Shown here one piece after another: positions 1-12,996 of a stretch of DNA of 64,000 nt. A model generated the notes under the pieces. That model saw only the letters and a list, made by a program, of their open reading frames with translations. It had not been told where the DNA came from and did not search any database. The stretch lies in assembly GCA_017607445.1 (NCBI GenBank), contig JAEVHH010000006.1:186001-250000 (forward strand), given 5' to 3'. The stretch's first letter is position 1. Each line of letters starts with the position of its first letter. The translations under genes were made by a program, and so were the position numbers. Origin of the DNA: Histoplasma ohiense (Eukaryota; Ascomycota; Eurotiomycetes; Onygenales; Ajellomycetaceae).

Positions 1-199
1 GGCAATATCCAAAACGCCATTCCACCTTTCAAAATGACCTCAAGTGCTTTCCTAAACCTTTTAACCTCTTTTGCATGCTGCACAATCATTGCCGTCGGAA
101 ACACATTTGTCCAAAAATCTTCCTTGCCCTTCCCAAACGATATCTGCAATTTCCTCTTTTAGCTCAAAGCCATAATCCCGCAGAGGCTATCTTCCTTTT

Positions 200-283
200 G
201 GGCTACTGGCGTACCATTTCTGTTGCTCCCGCTCCAATTATAAGCACCTTCTGCCTGTCAGTGGATTGCGTTTTGAATACCAT
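200..283 (-). pseudogene. N-terminal remnant of an FAD/NAD(P)-binding oxidoreductase
   Basis: On the minus strand an ATG at 283 opens a short frame reading MVFKTQSTDRQ then KVLIIGAGAT. This is the first beta strand and the GxGxxG-type dinucleotide-binding loop of a Rossmann fold, as found at the N-terminus of FAD-dependent monooxygenases. The frame reaches a stop within a few codons after the glycine-rich loop. I could not join it to a convincing second exon between 1 and 200, so it is either a decayed gene start or a first exon whose continuation I missed or which lies off the left edge. The assignment rests on about 20 residues only. It would be divergent from TDP1 and share the 284-912 promoter interval. 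Confidence 0.35.
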
Positions 284-912
284 TGCATCTTATTTTCGCT
301 CGTAGTTACTTACTTAGCACTGTGGGGCATGGCGATGCGATTGCTTCGGCGTGGGTTTTGTTTCTGGGATTGATATCTCTAAGATCCCAATTCGCGATTG
401 GTGAAAATCTGACCAGACCAGTATATATTAAGTAAACATTTCACTGTGTTTGATTCTGTTCATACTTCAGAGAGGAAACCTTTGCAGGACAAGCAATGGT
501 CCGAGTCAGGGCGATGATGTCATTGCGCCAGCCTCAAGCACGTGATATCGAGTTTAACCTTACCTAGGCAACCTTAGCTGTCTGTTGAAGGAACATTTTC
601 GAGATAAAGGGCAGAGATGAGTATGGGGAGTAATTTGGAGTGTTGGTGATGATTTAAACAAAAAAGCCCAAGCTTAGAGAGAATTATGTTGCCCTGATTC
701 CTTTTTGTTTTGTCAGTTTCCTGAGAACCCTCTTATTTATACCCCTTCCCAAGCTATAGACATACGCACAACGCTTCATGCGGTGCCATTTGCCGCCATT
801 CTCTTTAGACGCATTACCATATCTCTTATTCAATCGCTCATTCAGGACACCAACGACAAGAATAGTAACAAAACTAGCGCCACTGTTTGGAGGTAAATGT
901 CAAAGGCATTAC
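284..912. promoter_or_regulatory. Intergenic interval upstream of TDP1
   Basis: No supported gene. It contains the presumed TDP1 promoter and 5' leader and, if the remnant at 200-283 is real, a shared divergent promoter. The TDP1 frame stays open upstream to an ATG at 778, but that extension (45 residues) does not resemble the family, and the ATG at 913 begins a recognisable acidic UIM region, so 778-912 is treated as leader. Confidence 0.4.
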
Positions 913-3585
913 ATGATGGATATTCATGATTTCTATGGTCATGATGAGGACGAGCATATGAGAGCTGCCATCCGTGCATCGTTATCGGATGTAAAAGCAC
1001 GGCCACTACCGCCGCCTGCAACGGCATCCGCAGAGACAGTTTATGGCGAGTCCAATTTTGTTGATCTGACTGTTGATTCCGACTCGTCGCAGTCAGACCC
1101 TCAAAGACCGGCGATAGTCGCTACTACGGCTTCCAAGGATGTGGTTGACGAGCCGGATGCGGAACTTGAAGAAGCGATTAAGTTATCGTTGATGGGTCAT
1201 GATTCTTCGGGAAATGCTGGTGCAGAGGGGGGCCAACCTTCTGGCCTGGCTGAAGGGTGTGGAAAGACATCCAAAGAGGATGCTCCTATTTCGACAAGTT
1301 CAAACCCACTGGCGGGTATTTTGGGAATAGATCGTAAGAAGATGGAGGAGGAAAGATTGGCGCGACTCAACAGGAAGAGAAAAGCGTCGAGTACTCCCGG
1401 GTCACCTGCCTTGAAACATGCTGCAATCATAATGAAATGCGAAGATGTCCCTGCTGGTGCTGCGGTTCCTGGCCCCCATCCACGTGCAAACGCTCCGCGA
1501 GTAAGTGACAATGAGACGATAAACATCGGGACTTCGTCACATCCCATGCCATTGCCATCGGCTCCCTTACAGTTCCCGAAAGGTGCGGTCAAGAAGACCT
1601 GGGCGTTTGGCTATGATAGGACAGGTGACGATATTAAATTCGAGGAAGTGGTCCAGAAATCCGATCTTGAACTTGCCGTCCTAAGTTCTTATATGTGGAA
1701 TGTGGATTGGATGTTTTCTAAATTTGATATCAAAACAACGAGGTTCCTTCTCATTATGGGAGAGAAGGAAGAAGACAAGGTATGGCATATATCGATGTGC
1801 AGATTTGGTTCATCCCTCCTTTCCTTGGCACCCGAAGCCAACGGCATGTTTATGCGCAACTAACATATTCAACAGAAACGGGAACTAGAAAATGACACGA
1901 AATCAATGGGGTCCGTCAGACTATGTTTTCCTCCAATGGAACCGCAAGTGAATTGCATGCATTCAAAACTTATGTTACTTTTTCATCCGGATTACCTTCG
2001 AATTGTTGTGCCAAGTGCAAACCTTGTCCCATTCGACTGGGGAGAACAGGGAGGTGTTATGGAAAATGTAAGATCCCAGAAATACTTTATCTGTCTTTTT
2101 TCTAACAATTATACGGTTCCTATTTGTCAGATTGTCTTTCTTATCGATCTTCCTCGGAAATCGCCGGATTTGGACAACGATCCTCAGACATCATTCCTCG
2201 ATGCATTAGTTTACTTCCTCCAGGCTTCTACCGTAAATGAACAAATTATAAAAAAGATGCTTCGGTTCGATTTCAGCGCCACTAAGGATATCGCATTTAT
2301 CCATACAATGTATGTATCTTGGCTGTCTTGAAAATATCTTAATTAGGTTGATTAACTGCTTTCTTCAGTGGCGGATCTCACACGGACCCGAAATGGGAAA
2401 AAACGGGCTTGTGCGGACTTGGAAGGGCTATAACCTCCCTGAGTCTTCAAACATCTCAGGATATAAACCTCGACTACATTGTAAGCTAACACATGCTTTT
2501 TTGATCTCCAATTTTGCTGTACGATTCTTACAGGTCTTTCAGACTTCCTCAGTGGGCTCACTGAATGAGCAATTTCTGCGATCTATATACCTCGCAGCAC
2601 AAGGTAAACTCGCGACAAAACTGCGTTTATCAATATTGTTTAGCCTCACTAATACTACATACAGGAGACAATGGCTTAAAAGAATTAACTCTTCGCACTT
2701 CAAGAACTTTCCCCTCCGAAAAATGGGGAGTTGTAACAAAAAAAAACGATGGCGCAAAGTGGAAGGACAAATTCCGTGTCTATTTCCCATCGCTCAACAC
2801 TGTTCGTAATTCCAAAGGTGGCATAGAGAATGCTGGGACGATATGCTTTCAATCAAAGTGGTACAATTCAGCGACGTTCCCGAAAGATATTATGAGAGAT
2901 AATATCAGCCGAAGAGAGGGCTTGTTAATGCACAACAAGGTATGCATAGGTGCTTACCCAAGAAAAAAAATTGTATATTATCAAAACGGCAAGTAATATG
3001 TACTTGTCTAACATATTTATGACTTCTTATGTATAGATGCTTTTCGTCCGTCCTGATAAACCCATCGCCAGCGTGAAGAACAACTCCATCCACTATTCTG
3101 GTTGGACGTATGTTGGGAGTGCTAATCTCTCAGAAAGTGCATGGTAGGTACACCCCAAAACTCTCATTTTTCCTCTCACATTAATCTACCCTAGCCACTA
3201 CGAGTACATCAATCTTCAACCTGCCAAAAGTTATTTGGATCTCTCTCCTCTGTTGTACTAACCAAAGTGCCTTTCCTCCCGTTGATCCAGGGGCCGACTT
3301 GTCCTTGACCGCGCAACCACGAAACCAAAATTAAACTGCCGAAATTGGGAATGCGGCGTTGTGATTCCCATTCGCCACAATGAGGAAGAAAAGTCATCGT
3401 ACATCCCGTCAACTAGAGGTATAACTACTTTAGTCGCCGAGTCCGAAGGTGAGAACACCAGCGCCGACTCTGACGACGGGTCAAGGATCGCTAGTGTGTT
3501 CGAGCCGACCGTCCCTGTTCCGATGAAAGTTCCTGCACAAAGATATCACGGGCGTGATAGGCCGTTCTTTTATATGGAAGATTGA
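913..3585 (+). CDS. TDP1: Tyrosyl-DNA phosphodiesterase 1 with N-terminal ubiquitin/SUMO-interaction motifs
   Basis: Nuclear phospholipase-D-superfamily enzyme that hydrolyses 3'-phosphotyrosyl bonds left by trapped topoisomerase I. Eight exons: 913-1779, 1876-2067, 2131-2309, 2369-2480, 2534-2603, 2665-2939, 3037-3143, 3291-3585; 698 aa. All junctions are GT..AG and preserve frame. The two HxK catalytic motifs are visible: MHSKLMLLF (H318, K320) and LMHNKMLFVRP (H563, K565), each followed by an asparagine-containing segment (VPSANLV and VGSANLSESAWG). The N-terminal 280 residues are poorly conserved and acidic. They carry two ubiquitin-interacting-motif-like helices (about 11-27, EHMRAAIRASLSD; about 82-97, AELEEAIKLSLMG) and between them a SUMO-interaction-like core, FVDLTVDSDSS (49-59). 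The start is taken at the first of two adjacent ATGs (913/916). It converges on the ABC transporter gene. Confidence 0.93.
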
Positions 3586-4855
3586 TGTTGATTCTAGAGA
3601 TTTATTGAAGCTATTCTCTTCTGGCATTTCTTTCCTACGAGAAAGGTAATATGATGTTCATGGAAGGGAAACCGACGGTAAATCGTCAGTACAATTAAGT
3701 CTAGATACACAGTTTTTTTCTCGTTCATCCTTTCGTCTAATAGCGGAGCGGTACTCTTGTTTCCCAAGCAAGGTAAGGCCTAAGGCCTTCTTCCCACCTT
3801 TTTGACGAGGCAACCAACGAAATACTGTATCTTTAAATGTAAGGTTTCTAGGACAAGAGATTTTCTACTTTATTACTATCCCTCTCGCTTTCGCATGATT
3901 GGGAAATACTTTAAATAACGTGTTGAGAACCTCAATCCAAAAATACGTATACAACTCTAATAGCAAAAAAAAAAAAATAAATAAAATAAAAAAAAAATAG
4001 AGAAGAAAAGGCAACTTCGGCCCTGTGAAATCAATGGACACGAGCCATATGAAATCACTGCTGGAATCATTACTTTCCAGCCACTTCACACAAACTAGAA
4101 AGCAAACGTCAATTCACATCCCGTGCACTTGCATCCTGTCCTTCCACACGGATACGGTCATAGTGGACAAAAAACATTGCACTATAATACTTCCTTAGGA
4201 TTTCTGCAACTGACAAAATCGGTTCCTTTTGTTTATTGTAGATTCCGACGCAGCGTTCAAGAGTATACCAGGGCCTGTTTTATAGATATTAGATCCATCC
4301 ATGGATATCTACAAAAAAGAAATCCCCCCACCCAGCTTGAAGATTTTTGGTTTATTCACCCTTTTTTTTTTGATCGATATGTAGTCTTGTATTCGTATGT
4401 GCTCCACGTGCAATAATTAGTTACATATCTCAAATCCTATCCTGTCTAGAATATGTCATGTTTCTCGTTATCTTCATGTTTCCTGCCAGATCAATGGCAC
4501 TAGAAAATGCCTTGAGGCAAGAAAAAAAAAATGAATGGTGGGCAGTATGTGCTGGAAGTTGTGCAACGAGAACGGGCAAACACTCAAATGAACATAAAAT
4601 AAAAGAATAGAAAAACGAAAGAAAGGAAAGGAAAAGTAACACCATCCGATACTAAAAGCGAAGTAAGTAGTCTATCAAAAAAATATATATATGAAATAAA
4701 ATAAATAAAATAAAAATCAAAAGGAGAAACAACAGAGGAAAAGTTATTATATGCTGAAGCAATCCCAAAATCCAAACCATTATCCTGAATATGAACAACA
4801 AATGGGAATTAAAACTTTAGTGAAATCATCATAAACGAGGTCCTCCATGAAATAC
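3586..4855. other. Convergent intergenic region between TDP1 and the ABC transporter
   Basis: No gene is supported. This stretch should hold the 3' UTRs and poly(A) sites of both neighbours. It is AT-rich with A-runs near 3966-4000 and 4682-4720. Short open frames here show no family resemblance. Confidence 0.6.
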
Positions 4856-7800
4856 CTACTCACTTTCCCCAATAACCTCTTTCACCTTTTCACTATCTTG
4901 CCTCACCTTATCCTCCTTCCGCTTTCTAATCAGCCTCCCCAAACCTCCAACCCAAGAAAGCGCCTTTTCTACGATTCTGACAGCCGTCCCAAAGCCGAAC
5001 GTCCATCCCCTGACCCTAACTGTATATATCATGAAATATACCAGGCCCCAGTTAATCACCACAAAGGCCAAGAATATCCCAAAACCTTTCCATTTATCCC
5101 CCTCATGCACATTCAGGGTACGCATATATTCGGCTCCATTTGAGTATGCGCAGTATGCGCAATCAGTCGTGGCGTCAGGGTTCGTAAGGTAGCCTGATCG
5201 TGCGACGGAGGAGATGAAGTTACCTGCGTAATCTATGCAGGTTTGGCCGGGAGGCGGGTTAAAGTGTGTGAGCTCATTCGGGGAGCAGATGACTTGTGTG
5301 GTGGGGAGGGTGGCAGAAAGCACGCCCCGGAACCACCATGTGGTTGGATTTGCGTAGTAAATCCAGTAGCGCCAAAAGGGCGGAATGGTGAAGTAAGGGC
5401 GCATGATGCCGTTGAAGAAAGTTACCATTACGAAGAAAAACGGGAGGACCTGGTTGTGTGACGGTTAGTTTAGTTTGGAGCCGCGTGGAATCTGTAAATG
5501 GGGAAGATTTTGGGCTTACATTTCCTATAACGGTGAACGAGGGTGCGAAGGCGCAAATCCACTGTCCCCAACTTGCTTGGAAGAAGAAAAAGAGCATGCA
5601 CATTAAAAACACGTAGCCGGAGGTGCTTGAGTCGGTAGGTAGGCCAGTGGCAAAATACCAGAGCAGCCAGTAAACGGCGCTGGTCACAACAGCTGCTGGA
5701 AGTTCACAGACGACATTTGCCGTGCAGAATGCAAACCAGCCGTAGATTCGGCTGGGTTGCTCACGCGCTTCCCAGAGCATTCTATTCATGAAGAACTTTG
5801 GAAGGATTCCATTCATGAAAACTGGCGGGAGCATGATGATCATGAAAATAGTAAACATCCGGTTTTGCATGCTAGATATTGTATTTCCCAATTGCCAGAA
5901 AGTCTGTGCGGTAAGTTATATTGTTAGTAGATGGCCCAAGATGGTCGTTCAATTCAAACGAAGAGGTGAACATACAAAGCCATTGAAGATACCAATGATG
6001 GCGCTGATGAACAGCTTTCCATAGAGATACGATGGATCTCTCCAGTAATTGAGAAATAGTCGTTTTGTGAGCATCAAACACTGTAGAGTAATGGACGCAG
6101 CATATTCGTATTGGGAATCGCTAGTCTCCAAGGGCGGATGTTGGCTTCGTTCGAGGTTGATTTGCTCCACATCCCTTTTTAACTGAGCAAGCTCGTCGGA
6201 ATTTCGCCACTCTTCATTCCAATCGATTCGTTTCCCGTTGATCTTACGGTTCTTCGCGGCAGTCTCGAGGATAAATTCCGCAACGTTTTTAGTAGGAGGA
6301 CAATCGACTCCCCTTTTCGCAAAATAATCAATTACGGCACTACCGCTCTCGCCAACAGGTCCGAAGTAAAAAGTATTTCCTTCCGGGTTTAAGGCTAAAA
6401 TAGTGTCGAATTCCTGGATTAGTAGGGATGATGGCTGATGGATGGTGCAAATAATAGCTTGTCCTGCCTGAGACAGCTTTTTCAAGAATCTGATGATAGA
6501 AAAAGCTGCTTGACTGTCCAGCCCACTAGTGGGTTCATCCAAAAATAATAGCAAATTCGGTTTGGCTGCCAGTTCAACTCCAATGGTTAATCGCTTCCTT
6601 TGCTCAAGAGAAAGTGCACCGATGATGGCATCCTGGATATCCCCAAGTTCCAACAAACCAATGATCTGATCGACATAAGCAATTTTTTCTTCGCGGGGGA
6701 CGCTTCTGACTTGTCTCAAAATCGCTGAAAATTCCAACGCTTCTCTGATAGTGGCGGTAGTGTCGTGGATATCCATCTGTTCGCAGAAACCGGTTCCTCT
6801 TTGGAAATCTGGAGGAAGAGATTGCCCATCAACAAGCATATTTCCGGATACAACACCGATTCGCTGTCGCTGGGCTAAAGTGTTGAGAAGTGTTGTCTTT
6901 CCTGAACCAGACGCGCCCATCAAAGCCATCATAGTTCCCGGCTTCACGTAACCTGTTATTTTATTGAGGAGTTTTCGCTCACCGTTCCCATAAGGCACCG
7001 TATATTCAACATCATTCCAAGTGAAAACCCGATCACTGGTAGAAAGGGTTGAAAATTCAACATCATCATTGTTCGTGGTCGCCGAAGATCCCAAAGTGGC
7101 AACGCCACCAACATCTCCAATCCGCTCGACCTTTCCTGTCTCTTCATCTTTGGATTGGCCTTTCTGCTGAAGTTTGGATATTGCTTTCGTTCTCTTGGAT
7201 TTTTTGAATACCATTGCACCGCCTCCACCTGTGGCAAATGGGAAGACTTCGGCAGCGACTGCAGTGACTAAAATGTACGCAGCTGTGAAGGCGATGATGA
7301 TCCCAAAGTTGCGCCAAAGATGGCTCCGGGAACTACATTTCAAACTATTAGACAGTGCACCTTGTTTTTGAATTTCTTACTATACAATGTGGGTGAGATA
7401 CGAACAATTGAAATGAATAATCCAGGTATCGAGCACCTGATACGCTGTTGCTGCCCAACTGAGAACCAGGAAGAGAGCATCCTTGATACTGTGGGTCGAT
7501 ATTAGGGCCACGCGGCACCAGTTGCTCGGGCGAACATTCCATAACACGGTCCGAAAATTCATTACTCATGACGGCTTCGAATGAGTATGATAGCGGATTG
7601 ACATAAAACAGCCAGCCAAACCAGGGGGAATCGTGCAGCAACGTTTGTTTTGGGATTGCCTATATAAACACCTGATTCAGTTTGTCGCCCATAACTGTAG
7701 AAATGGAATTTCATCACTTACGTATCCAACGAAAAAGATAAGTACGTTAAGACCTTTTTTTATGTCGTCAGCATGAGAATCCGAGTCCAAATGAAGTCTT

Positions 7801-10014
7801 AGGTAAAACATACTTATTCCTCCAAAACGGACAGCATCGTCTATGGTCGCTGACAACGCTGCAAACATGCGATACATGGCGGTGATAGATATGGTGGTAA
7901 CGTAGATGAACAAACAATAAATAAAGAATTTGGAAACATCAACGTCGAATCCCATGAGGAAATATCCCACCAACGCGAGTACTACAAGCGTTGCGAAGAT
8001 GACGGGAAAATCAACAAGGACGCGAGCGATAACAACAGCGGAGGGGCGATAAAAGGCATAGTCCTTGTGTCTTGCGATGATCGTTCTGCCCGAAACGGCC
8101 GGCATCAACTGTGACAGTTGAAGCCAGCCTAGGAAAATAATGGAGAAAAACAAGGCACCCCCGCGAGGGAAGGCTCCATTGGTATCAAGGGACTGACCAT
8201 AGAAGAAAGAACCAACAATGAGGGAAACAGAAATGATGATGAAAAACTTGGTGTACAGAGCGGCTTTATCTCCCCAAAAAAGCCAAAATTCTCTCTTTGT
8301 GCTAGCCATAACTTGACGTGCGAATGACACAGTGTAATTTGACCGCTTCGAGACGGTTTTGCTTTTTGCTGTAGGTGAAATGTCAGTCGACTCCGGAAAT
8401 GTGAGTCTTAACGGGGAGCTCTGACTTGTTCACTTACATTCTCCTACATGTTTTTGGAATTGACGAGTGTCAGCAGCATCAGTTTCCTGGATTTGATTCT
8501 CATAGTCATTAATCTCCTTCAGAATTTCTTTGTAAATATCACTATTTTTGAATGCTAATTCCAGTTCTTCAGCGGTTTTAGGTGTCGAAGCTTCTCGGCC
8601 TGGCTGAAACTGACGAACATTTGGGTCGCACAAGGAAGTAAGAAAGTCCGCCGTTGTGCTTGTGATATGTTAGACAAATTCAAAATATATATGAACATCA
8701 TGCGAGAGAAACGCATATCACTTACGATCGTTCCGGGAAGTGGAATCCCAGATCTTCAAAATAAGCTTTTGCCTGATGTGCAGGGCCTTGGTAAAGCATG
8801 CGTCCTTCCTCGATAACCATAACCTTATCCATAAGGTCATATATCCCCTCTCCCGCCTGGTAAAGTGTAACAAACGTGGTTCGATTGCTGACGTCCGTCA
8901 TGACTCTGAGAGACTTGACATAGTCAAGAGCAGTGCTGGCATCAAGGCCTCGAGTCGAATTATCCCAGCAAACAACTGAAGATTTGGTAGTCAGAGTCTC
9001 TGCGATGCCGACACGTTTGCGCTCGCCGCCAGAAATGCCACGGACAAACTCGTTGCCAACGGCAGTGTTTTTAGTGTGACTAATGCCGAAAATTTTCAAC
9101 AAGCCGTCGACGACGATTGGGATCGAATCCCGGTCTCGCTTCTTTGTCTTGTTCATCAGAGCGAATTTCAGGGTCTGCTCCACTGTTAAGTCCGGGAAAT
9201 GTTGGTCATCCTCGGGATTGTAATTGACCTCCCCACGGAATTGGCTGTCTTGCTCTTCCGCAGATATCCCGCCATAACTGACGTCTCCGGAAACAGCAAC
9301 GAAAGATGATCGATTGTTGGCAATGGATTTCAGAAAGGTAGTACATCCCGCGCCTGGTCTCCCCAGGACGAGCATTATCTGCCCATCTCTAAGAGACCCC
9401 GAGAAATTGTGAAGGAGAGTGCGGGTGGGGGGAGGCTTTCCAAATCTTAGTGCGGGGATGAATCGAGTAACAAGATTATAGAGATCAGGCCCAAACGTTC
9501 CCTTCACAGCATCCGGCAGGGTCTTGACAAATGACGAGGTAGCATCAATGCCCTCGACTGTCAAATTTTTGAAGACCACCCCGATTTTTTTTCCAGGCCC
9601 GCCTGCCGTCGTTCTCCGTTCGAGACCTCCGCCTCTCAGAAAGTCACCCAACTCGAAATCGTCATCCTTTGAAAAAACAGAATCCAGAGTGTCATGATCA
9701 ATGTCCATGTCCTTGTCTTTCTCCATTGTAACGCTGGTGGAAGATCGGCGGATATGGCTTCTCCTTCCCTTCGTAGAAGACTTACTTCTTTGGAGACTCA
9801 ATTTGGTCAACTCTTTCGACATTTCAGCGAACTCCTCCATTGCACCACGACGAGATACTGGGTCACCCTCGGCATATTCACCCCATCTACTCTCGCGACT
9901 CGATTCGGATAGCGGTTTTTCTGTGTCCAGATCCGCAGGTATCTGCGAGGGGCTGGCCCGATCAGTCTCCAGTGCCACCGCTTCGTCGGCACCTGGATTA
10001 GGCGGTGATGCCAT
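4856..10014 (-). CDS. PDR-type (ABCG) full-length ABC transporter, CDR/atrB-like
   Basis: Plasma-membrane drug/lipid efflux pump of the fungal pleiotropic drug resistance family. Eight exons on the minus strand: 10014-8726, 8658-8438, 8368-7814, 7753-7722, 7659-7406, 7332-5976, 5903-5520, 5449-4856; about 1561 aa, normal for the family. Order is NBD1-TMD1-NBD2-TMD2. NBD1 has the PDR-typical degenerate Walker A GRPGAGCTT (about residue 217, Cys for Lys), signature GISGGERKRVG (about 321) and Walker B VVCWDNSTRGLD. NBD2 has canonical Walker A GASGSGKTT (about 921), degenerate signature LSLEQRKRLTIG and Walker B LLLFLDEPTSGLD. This asymmetric pair of ATP sites is the rule in PDR pumps. One exon is only 32 nt (7722-7753). 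The donor at 7405 (GTTCGT) is weak but restores the family sequence SFQFSRSHLWRNFG. The frame is open upstream to an ATG at 10107; 10014 fits the family N-terminus better. Substrate cannot be inferred. Confidence 0.93.
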
Positions 10015-12700
10015 TGGGGGGAAAGCTGGTCTAGGGAACGGGGAAAATGCGATGGAAAATACCGGGCCGCTTAGATGCCCTCTGCCGCAGGTAGCGACAC
10101 TGATCACTCGTTGGAAGATCCAGTCCGAAAGTTAAAAGGTGCTTTTTTTGGTTTATCCGGACCGTATTAAGGCCCGAGCAACACGGTGACACTGCAACTC
10201 ACACCGCACAAATGAGGGCATGCACCTAAATGGTATTGCAGAAAATAAAAGTATGGTTCGCAATTAGATCCCTTTAGCTGATGAAAGGAGGCTTGTTTGT
10301 GCTACCTGTCAAGTCGTTGACAGCGACAGCGTCAATTGAAAATGGAAGAAAAACAGACGAAAAGCAGCATTCATCCAGTCCCTCCATGATCAGTCATTCG
10401 AACGTAGCTACGGAGTACTTATATGTGCTTCAGAATCTCCTTCCGATGAGCATGCCGACTGGTCAATGACCATATTGTTGATTTTCTTTCTTTCTTTTTT
10501 TTTTTTTTTTGCTTTTGTGCATTTGTCAGACTGGAGCTTACTAGAAAACGAGTAAGATGATGTGATAACTCTGATTTGCAAGCAGCTACTCCGAGTGGGG
10601 CAAAGTGCCCCCGCTTTCGTCCGTATCCCATATAAATCTAGTGCGAATGATGGGCCAAGAGGTGCATCATCCCTGGGAACTGCACCTCAAGGGTTTTTTG
10701 CATCGAATCTAAGCTACAAAGCAACAGGGATGTTTCAGAGCTGGCTGCGAAATTTCCGTAGGATGATGCACCGTCGTAGAAGGAACCCCTTGGCCACTCC
10801 GGCCTTGATTGATTCCTGGAGCTTTACAGCTCTCGTGGCGGCGTAAAAACCGGTAATCAAGTGAGAGCTCCATCCACTGCCCCACCGCCGATGTCAAACC
10901 CGATCCAGGGGATGGGGACAGTTGACTCATTCTTCGTCATCGGAAATTGGGTGCGGGAACCTGACCCAACACACAATGCTCCCTGATGGTGTTCGTGAGA
11001 TGGGACCCTTGTAGGACCAGTTAAGGATATCGTTGGCCGATGGATGGCTTTCAAGACTGGAGGATTTGCATGCCGTCCAACAAGTGTCCGAGGGCGGCAC
11101 GTTTCGTCGTTGACTTGTTGACTCGTGAGCTCTGGCCCTCTGGGTGAATCGGTCGGCGACCCGTCACCGGTAGCATCCCGTAAGGCTAACTCCGTTAAAA
11201 CCGCCCCACAGTCATGGCCGCTAACATTGGTGCTTGCGCGCGAGGAGCAGCCCAAGCAGGGCCTCTGGGCATGTTGCAAGTTAGTCGGTGCGAGAGTGGA
11301 TATGATGGCGGCGCAATTTGTAAGCCGACTGAGGATAACTAGCTTCACACAACTCGGAACCCCGAAGTCCATAAAACCCTCCCACCTCGCCCTTGTAGCC
11401 CTAGTAAGTATTAGCTACCCTTAGAACTGTGGAGTGAATTCTCAGCAAACAATTGAATGTGTCAACGATGACGGAGAATTTTTCATGTTGGTGACGTTGA
11501 TCCCACTGCTCCCCACTGCTCAACGTTGACAAATCCCCTGACCCTCCAAGTCCGGGACAGGAAGAAACAACTCTCGATGCCCAAATACAGACCAGGCATT
11601 GACAAACGTGAGCAAGCAAGGCGAACACGTCCGCAATAGTGGATGAGCTGGCGTTTGAAGCTGAGAAGACTCCTTCGCTTACGAGTATTGCACTTCAATG
11701 CCGCCCCTTGCCGCCCCTTTTCCACATCGGACAATCGCTTCGCTTCACAATCGTTAGCGGATGTCCAGATAACATACAGTACATAGTACATAGTACTATA
11801 TATATACAGCCCATGTATGTACATGTACAATTTCCAATTTCCATTCGCGTCTTGCCAGTTGACAAGTAGCTGCCCATATCACATCTTGCCTCTCTCAGTA
11901 TATGCGCTTCCCGAGATTGTGCCAACACACAAAGTTGAGAAACTCCCTACTTGTCTGGGGTGCCCCTGGCCCTTTATGCTACATATACCTATCACCAACA
12001 ACAACAACAACAACCCATAACACATCCAGTTTATCAGGTTGCTCTGCGGGGTGGACGGGACGGCTTCTCAGGGAAATGAACCCTTCCATTTGTAGGGTAC
12101 ATATTCAGGTTGTACTCTTACGTACTCTATATACCTGTATACCTGGGTCTCTATGCACAGGTCCCCCGGCCAAACGTTGTGCGCATATTCCAGCGCGATC
12201 TATGTCGCCTTGCTGACGTGCGGGGATCCCATAGGGAACTCCAAATTAAAAAAAAAAAAAAAGGTATCTCGGCCAAGGCAATGTTGCCGCAATGACCTCG
12301 GATATGTACGCAAATACATATATACACACACGCAGACGATGCGGCGGAAGAGGTAATTATGCATCTTCGCGAATTCGTAAAGCGGAAGAGAGTCATAAGA
12401 TGATGTTAGCAGTTATATTTGCCCCACATCAGGAGAAATAAGCTACGGATGACCCAGGAACGAGCCCGAATTTTGGGATGAGCGCCCGGAGAAAATCCGA
12501 TCTGTGAGATGGAAGGAGAGTTAAGGTACCAGTGCATTTTACTCTAACCTTATCGCCGATCGATGGCGAAACAGCCCGCAGTAAGTTCCAGCGAATATCC
12601 AGATTGGTTCTATACCTAGGCAACATCTGTATGATTACGGGCTACTCGAGGGGATATCTACACACGCTCAAAGCCGGCAGCGTACCTCTTCCCCTTTATT
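10015..12700. promoter_or_regulatory. Upstream region of the ABC transporter; non-coding
   Basis: No gene is supported. The part nearest 10014 is the ABC transporter promoter and leader. It contains one exact TACGGAGTA (10409-10417), a T-run at 10497-10510, tandem GTACATA-like repeats around 11770-11830 and a CAA repeat at about 11998-12014. Open frames on both strands overlap each other and look like chance. Confidence 0.5.
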
Positions 12701-12748
12701 CAAGATATGAATGACAAGCGGGGCAACGAAAAGGAAGAAGAAAAACTT

Positions 12749-12796
<48 letters not shown>

Positions 12797-12965
12797 AAGA
12801 AAGGGAGGTATTGAGCTGTGTATAATCGCACATACACACAGGCCACAGAACCCCACTGGCCTTCCTCCTAGTTACCTCCTACGACCCGCTGGAGATACGC
12901 ATAATCGCCACCCGCCACGCCCATACCCACCAACAAACAACTCAACACCCTAACATTCAGCATCA

Positions 12966-12996
<31 letters not shown>

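Noticed and set aside
778..912. 45-residue N-terminal extension of TDP1
   Set aside because: Basic and hydrophobic, unlike the acidic UIM region that follows; the double ATG at 913/916 is the more plausible start.
10015..10107. Upstream ATG extending the ABC transporter by 31 residues
   Set aside because: The extra residues are Pro/Phe-rich and unlike family N-termini; the ATG at 10014 begins the acidic N-terminal region typical of PDR pumps.
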